From positions 5,354,773 to 5,418,772 of the forward strand of contig NW_020653945.1 in NCBI RefSeq assembly GCF_003589595.1: DNA of 64,000 nt. The letters are read 5' to 3'. Position 1 is the stretch's first letter; every line of letters begins with the position of its first letter. Both the position numbers and the translations under genes were made by a program. The notes beneath the pieces were generated by a model, which ran no database searches, was not told where the DNA came from, and saw only the letters and a list, made by a program, of their open reading frames with translations. Shown one piece after another: positions 42,350-52,679 of the stretch. The stretch comes from Hyposmocoma kahamanoa (taxonomy: Eukaryota; Arthropoda; Insecta; Lepidoptera; Cosmopterigidae).

Positions 42350-43376
42350 CATAAGGCTGGACCGGAATGGAAGCAAATTTTTGTAACGATATTGCACATA
42401 GCATTATGAACTTTATGGGCAATCGCTCGAGAATGTACGCGTATTCCGCAGAAGATTTTGGCTTGTATCTAGTTTGTACATTACGGAATTGACCACAAAG
42501 TTCATTGTTCATGTTAAAGCTGAGAACAAATAAGTAATGAGAACGGACACTCTCCGCCCCTCCCTAGCTTTAGACACCGCACCACGCCACGCACATTGAT
42601 GGTCACATTGCCTGGACAAGTACAAGGCTGTCGGCGAGCCGTTTTCGCGCTTTGATGTTTGAATATAGTTTTCATTTATTCATTACGAAATTTGTACGTT
42701 AATATATAACATCATTTTACGTTACTATTTATAATGGTAGTGAATTGTGCCGCGTACGGCTGCTTATAATCATCTAAACGGCATAATAAGATGAGTTTCT
42801 GTCGTTTTTTGAAAGATGAAAGGAAGTAAATAAAAAATGCCTGAGACTCATTCAGTTATTGTTTTCTTTAGTGCGGAGTAATATAAAATACAGATTTATT
42901 ATATCAATATAATAAGATGCCATAACTTCGTGAGTTAGACAAGGGTTCCAGAATTTTCAATTTGTATTGCCGATAAATATTACGTGGTAAATATACCTAA
43001 TTATTAACTAGATAATGATAAAGTTGGACACGCAATCTCAAATACTTTGGTTACCTTATTTAAAAGTTCCTATCCAAAATGTGACATTTTAAGTGCTTTT
43101 AATATATTTTTTAAGTAAATCTATTAATATTATTCTAGTTAGTGAATTAATAAAAAATATAACATTATATCGATATAAAATTTTTAAATTTAATTAATAC
43201 GTAATGAACATGTATAATTATTACACACATTCACGCGTGTGCAGATAGCGCTTTGCTGTATGTATAATAGTAGGTAAATAATTTTCCGTTGTATGGAGTG
43301 TCCGGGGTGTGGTTAAAGTTCATGTTATGTACAATATCGTTACAAAAATTCGCTTCCATTCCGATCCGCCGCAATG
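42350..43376 (+). mobile_element. 1.03-kb DNA transposon remnant with 55-bp inverted repeats and a THAP domain
   Basis: The ends 42350-42404 and 43322-43376 are complementary at about 46 of 55 positions, sharing 'cggaatggaagc' and 'aatttttgtaacgatattg'. Ends start CAT. The interior carries a decayed THAP start at 42734. THAP domains are the DNA-binding module of P-element-type transposases, so this is probably a deletion derivative of such an element. No 8-bp target duplication could be found. Confidence 0.7.
42734..42841 (+). pseudogene. THAP DNA-binding domain, N-terminal part, decayed
   Basis: From the ATG at 42734 the frame reads MVVNCAAYGCL, stop, SSKRHNKMSFCRFLKDERK, stop, IKNA. The C-x4-C zinc pair near the start and the later SF.RF.KD block are the landmarks of THAP domains. 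The second stop (42827-42829) is at the position where the family has its invariant tryptophan. No later CxxH pair or transposase core follows. About 36 codons remain of a domain of roughly 90. Confidence 0.6.
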
Positions 43377-43384
43377 TAAATTGA

Positions 43385-43745
43385 GCCTAACAGTGAAAGT
43401 GTTGAATCAATTACTTTGAAAAAAACGTGTAGTAAAATTAAGGATATACACTGAAACACTGTACAATGTGAAAACACGATTCCTAAAAATGTGCACGATA
43501 GAAATAAAACATAAACTTACTTCGAAATTTAGAAGAAAATCGCTTTATTTAGGTACTTCACACATGCCAATGTTTTTTTTTAAAAAAAAATTATATATAT
43601 TTTAAAATTTCGTTTGTAAAAAAAATAAATTCTGAAATCTAGCCAATGTCCCCGCCGCTCGACCCAAGCAAAATAACCGTATTAGTACGGGAGAAATTTG
43701 AACTCGAGCTAAGGTACTATCGACTCTATGAAATGACAAAGAGTC
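43385..43745 (+). repeat. Repeat Q, copy 2 (uninterrupted)
   Basis: Matches the two outer parts of 7742-8725 almost without a gap (43565-43612), which shows that the P insertion there is younger. Confidence 0.65.
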
Positions 43746-43799
43746 AAATTTATCCTACGCACATATTGCCATAAATCACAAACTTTTATTGTATAAAAT

Positions 43800-44105
43800 T
43801 TAGATATACATTACCCGATGCTTTGATCTTAATTGGACCCGATTATTAAATAGACAACAAATGACATGTAACAAGATGAAACCCGCAAGAAATTCAATGC
43901 TGGGGCGCCCGCAAGGATCGGCCCTAGAAAACACATTATCCCTTGAATTTGATAACGACCTTACCTCCACGCCTCTGTGCATATAGTAAATACACAGTGT
44001 ACATCTAGTTTGTTCGTTGAGTAACAACAGATGTAGATTCACTGAAGAGAAAAAACAATGATGCAATCAAAACTAATTCTTATTTACTTTATTTTTATAT
44101 TTTAA
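43800..44105. other. No recognised gene
   Basis: A minus-strand frame (43800-44066) contains a 'GADPCGRP'-like string but no recognisable domain; left unassigned. Confidence 0.35.
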
Positions 44106-44114
44106 TTAGTGTAC

Positions 44115-44672
44115 ATTAGTGTGAGTGAACTGTTGGTGTTCAAATCAGGTACCAAAACCTATTCAGCGCCAGTAGTCACTCTAAACGGTAGAGAACTCGA
44201 GAAAGTGACTAAGTTCAAGTATCTGGGTCACTGGGTCACGGAAAATTTAACAGACGATGTTGACCTGGAGAGAGAGCGGCGCTGGCGGTTATGCTGGCCC
44301 GCAGGTTTGTACGGTGCTCATACGAGGTTAAAATCACCCTTTTCAAAACATACTGCCAGACCCCATACACGTGCAACCTGTGGAGCGATTACACTAAAAA
44401 AGTGTATACACTGCCTAGCGTGTCCAATTCAACAACGCTCTCAGGGATTTGTTGGGGCTGCCTTCACACTGAAGTGCCTCAGGGATGTTCGCAGAGGCTA
44501 GAATTGATAGTTTTCAGGCAGTCGTTCGCAAGATAGTGGCATCCCTGTTAGCTAGAGAGAGAGGCAGCACCAACAGTCTTCTTAAGGTGGTAGCAGAGAG
44601 GACGGACAGCGTAATCCTTAAGTATTGGATGTCCATCCTTATTCATGAAAATGAACACTTTACTTTCTACTA
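44115..44672 (+). pseudogene. LINE reverse transcriptase C-terminus, broken
   Basis: Blocks in order: LNGRELEKVTKFKYLGHWVT and DDVDLERERR (thumb region of the reverse transcriptase), then in a second frame 'MLARRFVRCSYEVK' and 'LFKTYCQTPYTC', and in a third 'MFAEARIDSFQAVVRK' and 'SLLARERGSTNSLL'. Two frame changes (near 44290 and 44480) break it. The catalytic core is not present. The clade (RTE-, R4- or CR1-like) is not decided. Confidence 0.7.
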
Positions 44673-44685
44673 ACATAGTTGTAAG

Positions 44686-45063
44686 CTTAGAATAATAACG
44701 CATATAGTGATAGTTTCATATCAAACGAACTGTCACAAGTGAGGCAAAAATCAAATTCATGTAGGCTAGTTTTAGTAGTAGGTTAATTTTCGGTTTTAGT
44801 GAATATTAATACAAAAATACAAGTTGAAACGCGTTACTTCCTTGTGGAATGTGATGTTAGTATCTATTTTATGTTTGTCTGATGTATTTTTACACTCATT
44901 TACCGCACATTTCGTCATTTTTAGCTAAAATTCTTGATCTGTTCGCGGTGCAAGTTGACCTTGAGCACTGAAGGCCCGCGCGCTCGTGTAGGCCCTTTTG
45001 GCGCGCTTCAATTTGCCTCACTTAGCGTGTGCGGACTACGTTTCTATGCGTTATTATTCTAAG
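44686..45063. mobile_element. MITE in a LINE 3' UTR, 8-bp target duplication
   Basis: Perfect 19-bp inverted repeats (cttagaataataacgcata, 44686-44704 and 45045-45063), with a second inverted pair 'aagtgaggcaaa' just inside. The flanking octamers gttgtaag (44678-44685) and gttgtagg (45064-45071) agree at 7 of 8. 378 bp, non-coding. hAT or P type by duplication size. Confidence 0.8.
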
Positions 45064-45161
45064 GTTGTAGGTACGTACTAACATATGGACCTGTAACTAT
45101 CTGAAATAAATTGTTTTTTTTCGTTTTCATTTTATTAGACCTCCATCTCTTACTTAAGCAG

Positions 45162-45245
45162 TAGATTGTGAAAGAGTTCGTCCAGGGAATAACAGTAATG
45201 TGAACATTACCGCGTTCCGACTTGGAAGGGTAAGGTGCTGATCAC
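45162..45245 (-). repeat. Family B repeat, internal scrap
   Basis: The minus strand reads 'agcaccttacccttccaag', 'cggaacgcggtaatgttc' and 'ctggacgaactctttcacaa'. Confidence 0.6.
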
Positions 45246-45289
45246 TTGGTGTGTTAAAAAAAATCACACGTGATATAAAGTGACAAGGA

Positions 45290-45400
45290 GGTCGACGATA
45301 GAGCATGCTCACCTAAGAAATCTCTGTTCCTTCTTGTTTTAAATAATAGTGTTCTGGGCATAAGTCTGCAGGCAGGGAATTCCAATCCATAGCTGTTCAT
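45290..45400 (-). mobile_element. LINE 3'-end scrap
   Basis: The minus strand has 'gaattccctgcctgcagact' and 'aggtgagcatgct' as in 51-215 and 51530-51730. Confidence 0.5.
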
Positions 45401-45428
45401 TATGTACACATATACAATGAATGGTACA

Positions 45429-45530
45429 TTTTTAACCGAGTTCCAAAAAGGAGGATATCCTCAATCCGACTGTATTCATTTGTGTGCACATCACGCGATT
45501 ATTCTGACATTTGTGAATGGATTCTATTCT
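45429..45530 (+). repeat. Fragment of the 'aaccgactt' repeat
   Basis: 'tttttaaccgagttccaaaa' and 'aggaggatatcctc', then 'cgactgta' and 'gcgattattctga', follow 14456-14560 in order. Confidence 0.5.
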
Positions 45531-45534
45531 CTCC

Positions 45535-46275
45535 CATAGCACGCCCTTCTGGCGGAAGTCTTCAGTAGAGCCGTGAGCCGTGGTCCGTGCCCACTTGTGC
45601 GCCCTCGGGCCCGCTACTTAGTTTTAAGTTTATTTTACAGCTTATGAGCCTTCGGCTCCGCCCCCGTATCCGGTGGCGCAGTTAACTACAAAATATCCTT
45701 CACAAAAAAAAGGTGAACGAATTTGTGTGTTCTGTCTTTTGTTGCAAAGGTATAAACCTCAATACCGGTACCATTCAAACTTAAAGAAAATATTCCACCT
45801 TTTTTATAACGACGACGTTTCACGATACCTACATTAAATTTAAAATTCAATTTCGCTATCCTTAACAAAAAAGTCTTATGAACTTTTTACATAAATCTAC
45901 TATAGAAAGTAAAACGTTGTTGTGATTTTGTGATTACGAAAAAATTAAAAATATATAAATAGAAAGTCGTTCTGAGTGAAAATTAAACAAGAATTAACGC
46001 TTTTAAAAAGAGCTATATACACACACGCTCCAACCGGTGAAAGTTAAGTTATTATAAGTAGTAAAGTAGATGTAAGTATTAGTAAAAAACGTGATGCTGC
46101 ACATAAACGTCTAACAAGAATACGCGAATACGTTAACGAAAAAAAAATGCGATAGAATGTTTACCGGCAGAATGCAAGACGGTATTTGATTAAATATTCG
46201 ATAGGAAATATACCTGCTTACTAACATTAACTAGATTAAAAACTCAATAAAAACTTGAAAATTATTTTTTTTTAT
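45535..46275. other. No recognised feature
   Basis: A GC-richer block at 45540-45670 stands out from the AT-rich surroundings but has no frame or repeat partner here. Confidence 0.4.
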
Positions 46276-46278
46276 TTA

Positions 46279-46480
46279 ACTGCCTCCGTGACCGAACGGT
46301 TACCACGTAAGACTGCTACACAGAGGTCTCGGGTTCAATATTATATGATAATATTTGTAAGGCCTGCCTACATCTATTTCTCTCTTGAGTTTGGGTGTAA
46401 TTTGTGGTTGTCTATGTATGTGTCCATGGCACCCGCGATACAGGGTTTCCCTAGTGCGGGGCTATGAGTGTGTGCGTTAT
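46279..46480 (+). mobile_element. tRNA-headed SINE, family 1
   Basis: Complete set of landmarks from 'ctgcctccgtgaccgaacgg' to 'gagtgtgtgcgttat'; the box B is damaged (gggttcaata). Confidence 0.85.
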
Positions 46481-46524
46481 AAAAAAGTCAACGTTAGTAG
46501 ATGTAAAGGTACCTCTTTGAATGA

Positions 46525-46755
46525 AGAAATAAATTTCTCACAGACGTCGCTATGGCATAAAATGTCGTTAAAAACCAAAAACAAAAATGTGTAACAAGCA
46601 CATACAAAATTCCTAAAGTCCGTTGGTTTATTCTGTGGCTTAATTCGCATAGCGTCTAGCACAATTTGCTAGAAGACGTCGGTTCGAATCAGCCTGGATT
46701 GAAGAATTTTTTTCTACAGTGTTCGATCTTCGTTATCATTATATTATTATTTTTT
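46525..46755 (+). mobile_element. tRNA-headed SINE, family 2
   Basis: Upstream block 'gacgtcgctatggcataaaa', 'gtcgttaaaaac', 'acaagcacata', then a tRNA-like head (ctgtggctta, ggttcgaatca), 'ggattgaagaattttttt' and 'gtgttcgatcttcgtta'. Directly follows a family 1 copy. Confidence 0.75.
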
Positions 46756-46759
46756 TAAA

Positions 46760-47085
46760 TAATGGCTTCAGGATGCTGATGGAGCAAGGCATGATTCACT
46801 GATCAGCAGAAACTAACTTCTCCCACAAATTTTCACGCACTAGCTTATTTAAAAGTACACAAACATAGATATAATTTTTTTATTACTACCAATTTGGACC
46901 ATTGTAGTCTGCTTTCTGAATAAAACAAAAATCATTGAAATAAGATGATTTCAAACAGTCTAGCAACGAATGTCTTTGTGAGCCACGAATGGCAAATAAT
47001 ATGGTAAATAGTTGTTCAGATGGTCATTAACACTTTCCCATACTTAGATAAAGATCTTATGATAAGTCGCATGTCTCACATATCT
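46760..47085. other. No recognised feature
   Basis: Nothing supported. Confidence 0.35.
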
Positions 47086-47087
47086 TA

Positions 47088-47388
47088 GTAGCAGTGGAGG
47101 TCCTTGGGAAAGAGTTCATCCAGGGAAGTACTGTCACCTTACCTATTTCTGCCGGCAAGCAGTAATGTCAGCATTACTGTGTTCCGGTTTTGAAGGGTAA
47201 GGGTGCTGGTGAAATTACAGGCACATGGGACTTGTCAATTTACATCTCAGCGTGACGGGCGCAGTGGCAGTGCCCCTAAGATCTTTGAAATTTAAAACCC
47301 TGAGTGCCGCTGCAACTGTTATGGATAGGCGTGACGCCTACCACCATACGCACGACTTCTTCGTTCTGTCGCTTGATACCAAATGATT
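47088..47388 (-). repeat. Family B repeat, near full length
   Basis: About 300 bp, collinear with the plus-strand copy at 53668-53962 from 'aagcgacagaacgaagaag' at the 5' end to 'ctgctactaag' at the 3' end. No inverted termini. Confidence 0.8.
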
Positions 47389-47516
47389 GCGCCGGTCCTT
47401 TGTGGGTTACACTGAAGGGACTTTGTAAGTAAAACCTCCTTGAGACTGCTGACTTGACTTTATTTTACTAATTTTTGAAAATACAAAATAATTGATGTGC
47501 ACAGTCCGGAGATTAG

Positions 47517-47786
47517 CTACGCAATTAAATTGAAGAATGTATTTTCAGTGGATTCGCGCTCCATCATTTGTTCATCATTTTCTTCGTCTAACATTTCTAT
47601 CTGCGACTGAATATCCTCGAAGTTGCAAGAGAGGTCACGCATTTTACTACAACGCAAACGCAGTTCATTTACTTTAACTGCATTTGTATCTTTGCATTCT
47701 AATAAAGGCGATAAATACTTTTCAAATAAAGTTAAACGTGACCTTATGTGGCCTCTTTGCTTAATAAGATCCTTTAAAGTACTCAT
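47517..47786 (-). CDS. 89-residue reading frame like the start of a BEL/Pao gag protein
   Basis: Starts at a true ATG (47786-47784) and reads 'MSTLKDLIKQRGHIRSRLTL' followed by FEKYLSPLL; a charged helical part (LRLRCSKMRDL, then IQSQIEMLDEENDE) leads to a short end FFNLIA and a stop. The K.RG.I...LT.F..(Y/F)L pattern and a closing (Y/F)F.LIA resemble the N-terminal region of BEL/Pao polyproteins. Uninterrupted over its length, unlike other frames here. A BEL/Pao-like leader lies upstream at 48340-48478. The rest of gag and pol is absent; the stop may be the result of truncation. A small domesticated gene is possible but unsupported. Confidence 0.5.
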   Translation of the reverse strand: MSTLKDLIKQRGHIRSRLTLFEKYLSPLLECKDTNAVKVNELRLRCSKMRDLSCNFEDIQSQIEMLDEENDEQMMERESTENTFFNLIA

Positions 47787-48339
47787 TTTGTCGGCACAAC
47801 AACGTTACTTTTATCAAATACAATACGAAAACAAAGTATTGTAAACAAAGATATTGCTTTAGACAATGAATAAGACAGGTACGTTACGTGCACGATGATA
47901 GATAACAAACTGGTTTGCTGTGGCCGGCCGGCGGGGCGGCGAGTTCGTTATTACTTATCACAGGAACGGTTCAGATGCTCCTCGCTTGCTTAACTTGCGA
48001 ATGTGCACCTGGAATGTTCGGCAAATATTGTAAGAATAATGTTTATAAACTGTACTTCGACTTGTAACTGTATTTGGAGAATACTTCTATGGAACACGAA
48101 ATCACTCACAACAAAACTATTAATTTGTATAAAAAAAAACAAAGGAATATTATTCGTTTAAGTGTTATAATTATATTCGTTTATTAACACTTAATCACTT
48201 TGATATTTGATTATATTAAATGATTAACGTGTAAATTGCAATGAATTATATGTTAATTTTTTTTTTTTAAATGTGGGTTGCTTAGAAATTTGTAGGATTA
48301 CTAATTTTACGACTTTATTCACACAAATTTAAGCAAATA

Positions 48340-48478
48340 TTAAAGGGATAGGTTGAAAATTAAGGATTGTTGACGCACTTCCCTCGGAATTATGGCTGCA
48401 GCTGGATACTGGCGAGTTCCTAAGGGATCTGTCCGTCTCGGAATCACGTTGTTTCAGGATCACGTCGGGGTCACCAAA
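48340..48478 (-). mobile_element. BEL/Pao leader with primer-site-like sequence
   Basis: The minus strand reads 'tttggtgaccccgacgtgat' and then 'cctgaaacaacgtgattccg'. From general knowledge, TGGTGACCCCGACGTGATC-type sequence follows the left LTR of lepidopteran BEL/Pao elements. It lies about 690 bp upstream of the gag-like frame in the same orientation. Confidence 0.5.
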
Positions 48479-48779
48479 TGATACATAAACATAAATACAC
48501 ATACATAAATAGACATAAAAAACAAAAATAGAACAAAAAATAGAACAAAATTTAAGAATATACAAAAAAGACTATCTGCGGGTCCGATTTGTGAAAGTAG
48601 ATCTAAATTGTCACAGCCCGACTGCTGTAAGGCTGATTTCCATCAGAGGTATGCGACGTGTAGTGTATAATGTAGAAAATTACTTTTAATAACACATACT
48701 TCAATAGATACTTAAGTACTAATCTAAAGTGCTTAACAGTAATTATACTACAAGCTGCTCTACATTTACAAGTGTTACA
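48479..48779 (-). repeat. Candidate left LTR of the BEL/Pao remnant
   Basis: On the minus strand it would start TGTAACACTTG (48779) and end ATGTATCA (48479), giving TGT...CA termini next to the primer-like site. No second LTR exists in the window, so the boundary is a guess. Confidence 0.3.
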
Positions 48780-48784
48780 CGGTC

Positions 48785-49460
48785 TAATCATTCAGGTTTT
48801 CCCTACTCTTAAAATCAGATACATTCAGAAGCATACTCTTTCTAGAATACTTACCTCAAAAGCATTTACTTTACCAAGAGGATGATTTAAAAAACCTGAG
48901 ACGTGTCTGCTCTGACACACAAAACTGACAAATCTTAAACCATCACAACGTTGTCATGTGATTATTTTAACTAGAGTAATAGAATTCAGCACTTTCTGAA
49001 CAAATCTCAATAAAAAGTTAAAAAGGAACTATTTTGGATTAGGCCGCCTGTTCTTGACAAGCAACGATTGTGTAAAAACTTACATGTTTTAGTGTTTTAA
49101 TTGTATTCAAAGTACGTAAGTCCAATTTGGTATTTAACGTCAGATCAGACCGTATGTAGCCCATAGACTCTGAAGAACTTCATCCTAGCATTCCCAAAAT
49201 ATCACAGTCAATTGCGCATAAACTTTTCACACTGTTCGAAAGGTCACAGCCTGCGGCCTTCTCGGGAGATTAAGGTGCCTACAAATAAAGTTATTTCGGT
49301 TCTAATGTAACGCTTTGCGCATCGAGAGTTTTGCTTACCCAAATGGTACTGTTAGGGTCGATTTACACAGCGTATTCTATTCTTTGTGTACGGGGTATTA
49401 TTTAGACTATGTACAGTCGGTGCTCTAGGGTACCTGACCCCCGTAATATCTTTTATTTAT
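48785..49460. other. No recognised feature
   Basis: Nothing supported beyond AT-rich single-copy-looking sequence. Confidence 0.4.
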
Positions 49461-49462
49461 AA

Positions 49463-49735
49463 TACAAGTGACGGGACGTCAAGTCTTGCACGTGATGATA
49501 AGCTAACACAACAGAACATTGCTAACACTCTACAGATATGAGCACCTGCATACTGAAGATGCTCAAATGCTGAGACCGTCATGTGGGTTTACCTCAGGAA
49601 ATTGACACAATAGCCTTGGCTACACCCTTAGAACTGTAACACGATTTAAAGCTCTGAGTGGCACTGCAAATGTTATGGACAGGCAAGTAGCTTACCATGG
49701 CGTACGACTTGTTCGTCCCGTAACTTGATATTATA
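49463..49735. repeat. Inverted pair of family B 5' ends
   Basis: The left end (ataatacaagtgacgggacg, plus) and right end (ataatatcaagttacgggac, minus) are inverted copies of the first 45-50 bases of family B. The right half (49600-49735) continues into the body of the family on the minus strand. Confidence 0.6.
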
Positions 49736-49763
49736 TTTCTTTTATAATATCAAGTTACGGGAC
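49715..49763. repeat. Perfect hairpin, 21-bp arms, 7-base loop
   Basis: Arms 49715-49735 (gtcccgtaacttgatattat then a) and 49743-49763 are exactly complementary. The right arm runs into a truncated family 1 SINE. Confidence 0.85.
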
Positions 49764-49812
49764 CTTTGCGTGGCAGTCCAGCAGGGTAACCATTCGACCG
49801 CGAAGGCAATTA
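49759..49812 (-). mobile_element. SINE family 1, head only
   Basis: The minus strand reads 'attgccttcgcggtcgaatg', 'gttaccctgctggactgcca' and 'cgcaaaggtcccg'; the body is missing and the hairpin takes its place. Confidence 0.65.
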
Positions 49813-49995
49813 GATCTGCAACAAGCACATAGAAAAATTCATAAGGTCCGTTGTTCGTTCCGTGGCTTACTTGGCATAGCATCTGGCACGGTTTACTAGA
49901 AGACGTCGGTTCCAATCCGGCCGGATCGAAGGCTTTTTTCTAAGTGTTCGATCTTTATTGTTAATAATTATTCATAAATGATATTAAAGTTCGAA
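49813..49995 (+). mobile_element. tRNA-headed SINE, family 2
   Basis: 'tgcaacaagcacatagaaaa', 'ttccgtggcttacttggcat', 'gaagacgtcggttccaatcc', 'ggccggatcgaagg' and 'agtgttcgatctttattg'. Box B has ggttccaatcc, one change from the usual. Confidence 0.75.
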
Positions 49996-50049
49996 CATCG
50001 ACTTGACAATTTTGAAGCAGCCGTTCTTTCAATGGTAACTGAACTTATC

Positions 50050-50288
50050 GGTTTATCTAGGGCCCATTGAAAACCAGGGTCACAGCCTAGTCTTGGTAGT
50101 GACTTTAGCTGAATGGGATCCTATTCATACACCACAGCCGCTGACATGTCAGTATAGTATTATCTAACTTGTTGTTTAAATGTTGTTACGCTGTGTTTTG
50201 TGTTATATCTGTTTTATTTATATTAGTCTTTTTTATGTGTCTTTTTTATAATGTAGCATTGCAATAAATGGTTTCTATTTCTATTTTG
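50050..50288 (+). mobile_element. LINE 3' UTR and tail
   Basis: Ends 'aataaatggtttctatttct' plus 'attttg', the tandem tail of CR1/Jockey-type LINEs. The upstream part (tgggatcctattcataca, cagccgctgacatgtcag) looks like LINE 3' UTR. No coding sequence remains. Confidence 0.55.
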
Positions 50289-50289
50289 T

Positions 50290-50915
50290 CACAGCTCTTA
50301 TCGTGTAATTTTTTATTTACATTTACAATGAACCTGTGCTTTCGTGTTCGTTTTTGTTTATGTTACGTCTTAACTGTGTAGAGACCCTTATTTTAACTTG
50401 CCTTTAGGTAAACGGCCTAAGTTCAACGTGCTTTATCTGTGAATGTTCAGAGGTTTTACTTCAAAAGTTCAACTTATTGTCAATTGCTTTTTAAGAGAGA
50501 TATATCAAAAACTGTTTGTGAAATGTGAAAAACAATTTTCGTTCCCTTGTTACTTATTTTCTATTTGAATGAGTTAAAATCTCGCAATCGAAGAAAAGCA
50601 ATATTTGCGAAAAGTTTTTCTTAAAGCTATATCAAGAAAGTTAGTCCTTTGTACAAAAGATGAAAATGTAATCTACTTATTAAGTCTCGATTCTGCTTGG
50701 AGGTCAAGTTAAATAAATTTCCTTTATGATAATGTGCATCAATTTTAATACCACGTCACATTTTATATTAGAAGTAGAGCTCTTTGTCACTGTCCTTAAT
50801 TAAATTCCTTAACAAACATGCACTTAGAAAACGTTTGCTCGAGTTGACTGCAAAAGTGCATGGACATTCTAGGAATGTCCATTTGCATCAGAAATAAAAA
50901 AATATCGTAAGTTTT
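50290..50915. other. No recognised gene
   Basis: A 13-bp inverted word 'gtgcatggacattct/aggaatgtccatttgca' at about 50857-50887 is the only local structure noticed. Confidence 0.4.
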
Positions 50916-51082
50916 TACTTTATTTTATTTATTTTTTTATTTTATTAAGGGTACTTACAGCTGGACTTTCACAACATGGATTTAAATATGATTAACCAGA
51001 TGCCAATTAAAAGCTTCCACATACGAAAATAAGAAAATAACATTACAATAGTACAAGCTAACAAATCAATGTACTTTAAATT

Positions 51083-51270
51083 AACTGCGTCCGTGGCCGA
51101 ACGGTTATCATTCTGGATTGCCAAGCAGAGGTCCCGGGTTCGATTCTCGGGCTGGGAGAAATATTTGTATAGCCTACATTTATTTATTTCGTGAGTTTAG
51201 GTGTAATTTGTGGTAGTCTATGTGTGTGTTCATGGCACCCGCAATACGGGTTTCCATAGTGCGGGGCTAT
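51083..51270 (+). mobile_element. tRNA-headed SINE, family 1
   Basis: The head is the best preserved here: 'gtccgtggccgaacggttat' and 'gtcccgggttcgattctcgg'. The body ends early at 'gtgcggggctat'. Confidence 0.85.
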
Positions 51271-51529
51271 TTAAATGAGAACTCAACAGCCATATTATCA
51301 TTCACTCATCACATCACTGGTCACATGGATACGTGGTCATCGGCTATGCGAGGAAATTTATAAAATCATACCGTGGGAACTTAGGAAACGGTGTAAGAAA
51401 CACAAACTCAGCTATACGTAATTAACTTTTAATCGTTCTTTTCATAAGTGGTAAAGAGTTGAATTTACATCTGAAGCTAAGGGAGAGTGTAAAAGAAGGA
51501 ACTGAATTACATGACATAATTCCGCCTTT

Positions 51530-51730
51530 CCATCACCGGGTGACTAGACGTAGAGTGGAATTCTCTGCCTGCAGACTTGTTCCCTGAACGTTATAACTTG
51601 AGCCTTTTCAAGGCGAGAGTGAATAGGCATTACTTAGGTGTGCATGTTCCATCGTCGACCTCATCGTAACTTTCCATCAGGTAAGATGGAGGTCAAATGC
51701 GCACTTATTTTTAATAAAAAAAAAGGAACA
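51530..51730 (+). pseudogene. LINE ORF2 C-terminus and 3' end
   Basis: Translates as WNSLPADLFPERYNLSLFKA, then RVNRHYLGVHVPSSTSS and a stop, the closing segment of a CR1/Jockey-like ORF2; an A-rich tail follows at 51713-51727. About 40 codons are in one clean frame. 5'-truncated copy. Confidence 0.7.
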
Positions 51731-51804
51731 AGGTCTATTTTTTAGGCACCCTTTTCGTAAAGTATAGGTTCGTCTCAAATTCATCATCATTTCGTGATAT
51801 AACT

Positions 51805-52072
51805 ATAGTCACCACCATCACCATCAACCCATTTACCCATATGTCCCACTGCTGGGCACGGATCTCCTTTCAGACGAGGGTTCATGCCATTATCCGCGAT
51901 TCTGGCCCAATGCGGGTTGGGGACTTCACACGTTTTCCGAGGGTTCACACCTTCTTCAACGAGCAGGTTTCATCACGATGTTTTCTTTCACCGAAAAGCT
52001 TCACCGGATTCGAACCCACGACCCTCTGCTTGAGAGGCAGTAGGTCAAACCATTAGACTACCACGGTATTTA
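51805..52072 (-). mobile_element. tRNA-headed SINE, family 4, full length
   Basis: On the minus strand: 'taccgtggtagtctaatggt', 'ttgacctactgcctctcaag', 'gtcgtgggttcgaatccgg', 'ggtgaaagaaaacatcgtga' and the end 'gtaaatgggttgatggtgat'. Best copy of the family, with both promoter boxes intact. Confidence 0.85.
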
Positions 52073-52679
52073 ACAAACAACAATAGCCTCTATTCACATA
52101 TTACAGTAATTAACTACATTCATCATCATCACCATCGTTAACTATAGCCCGACTTTACCCGCAGCTGAATAAAGGCCTAATTTGTGCTATCTACCACATT
52201 CTTGCTCACGAGTTCACCATTTAAACAATTTATAACCCGACTCGCTTCAGGACGTTCCAAGTTTCTGTAACCACTTCTTGGCGAACATTCGCTATATACT
52301 TATATTCGCCTGGTTTTATCATACTAACTAGCACTTTGTTAGTTAGGAGCATATATATGATGTAGTTGTTAACTTCTATACTAATTTATTCCTTATATAA
52401 TAATAATGTCATTATGTCAAATGATGTTTAAACTTGTGAGAGTACTAATAATAATGGTTTAATTTTCTCGACACGGAGGAACATATCTTACATGAAGACA
52501 CATAACAATAATGAAAATGTTATAACCATTATGAGAGGCTAAAGCTTATATTAGACAACTAGAACTATGTTACAGCTCACCAGGCAAACCTATCCTCACC
52601 TAAAAGACAAACAATTGAACTGGTGTTGAATAACAGTTGGTATTGAATAGCAATTTATACTATTTATTGTTCATTATGT

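Larger units (their letters stand above)
44109..45120 (+). mobile_element. LINE C-terminal coding end and 3' UTR, holding a MITE
   Basis: Coding part 44109-44670, then UTR 44671-44685, an inserted MITE (44686-45063), and the end of the UTR (45064-45120, finishing 'ctgaaataaattg' and a T run). 5'-truncated. Related fragment on the minus strand at 20520-20985. Confidence 0.7.

Noticed and set aside
43800..44066. 88-codon minus-strand frame as a small gene
   Set aside because: No recognisable domain, and no second piece of evidence.
48329..48565. 78-codon minus-strand frame with a hydrophobic start
   Set aside because: Its second half is the BEL/Pao leader, which is non-coding in such elements; the hydrophobic part comes from an AT-rich tract.
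52115..52330. Segment starting with (atc)n that might be another SINE
   Set aside because: No promoter boxes or second copy in this window; the boundary cannot be supported.
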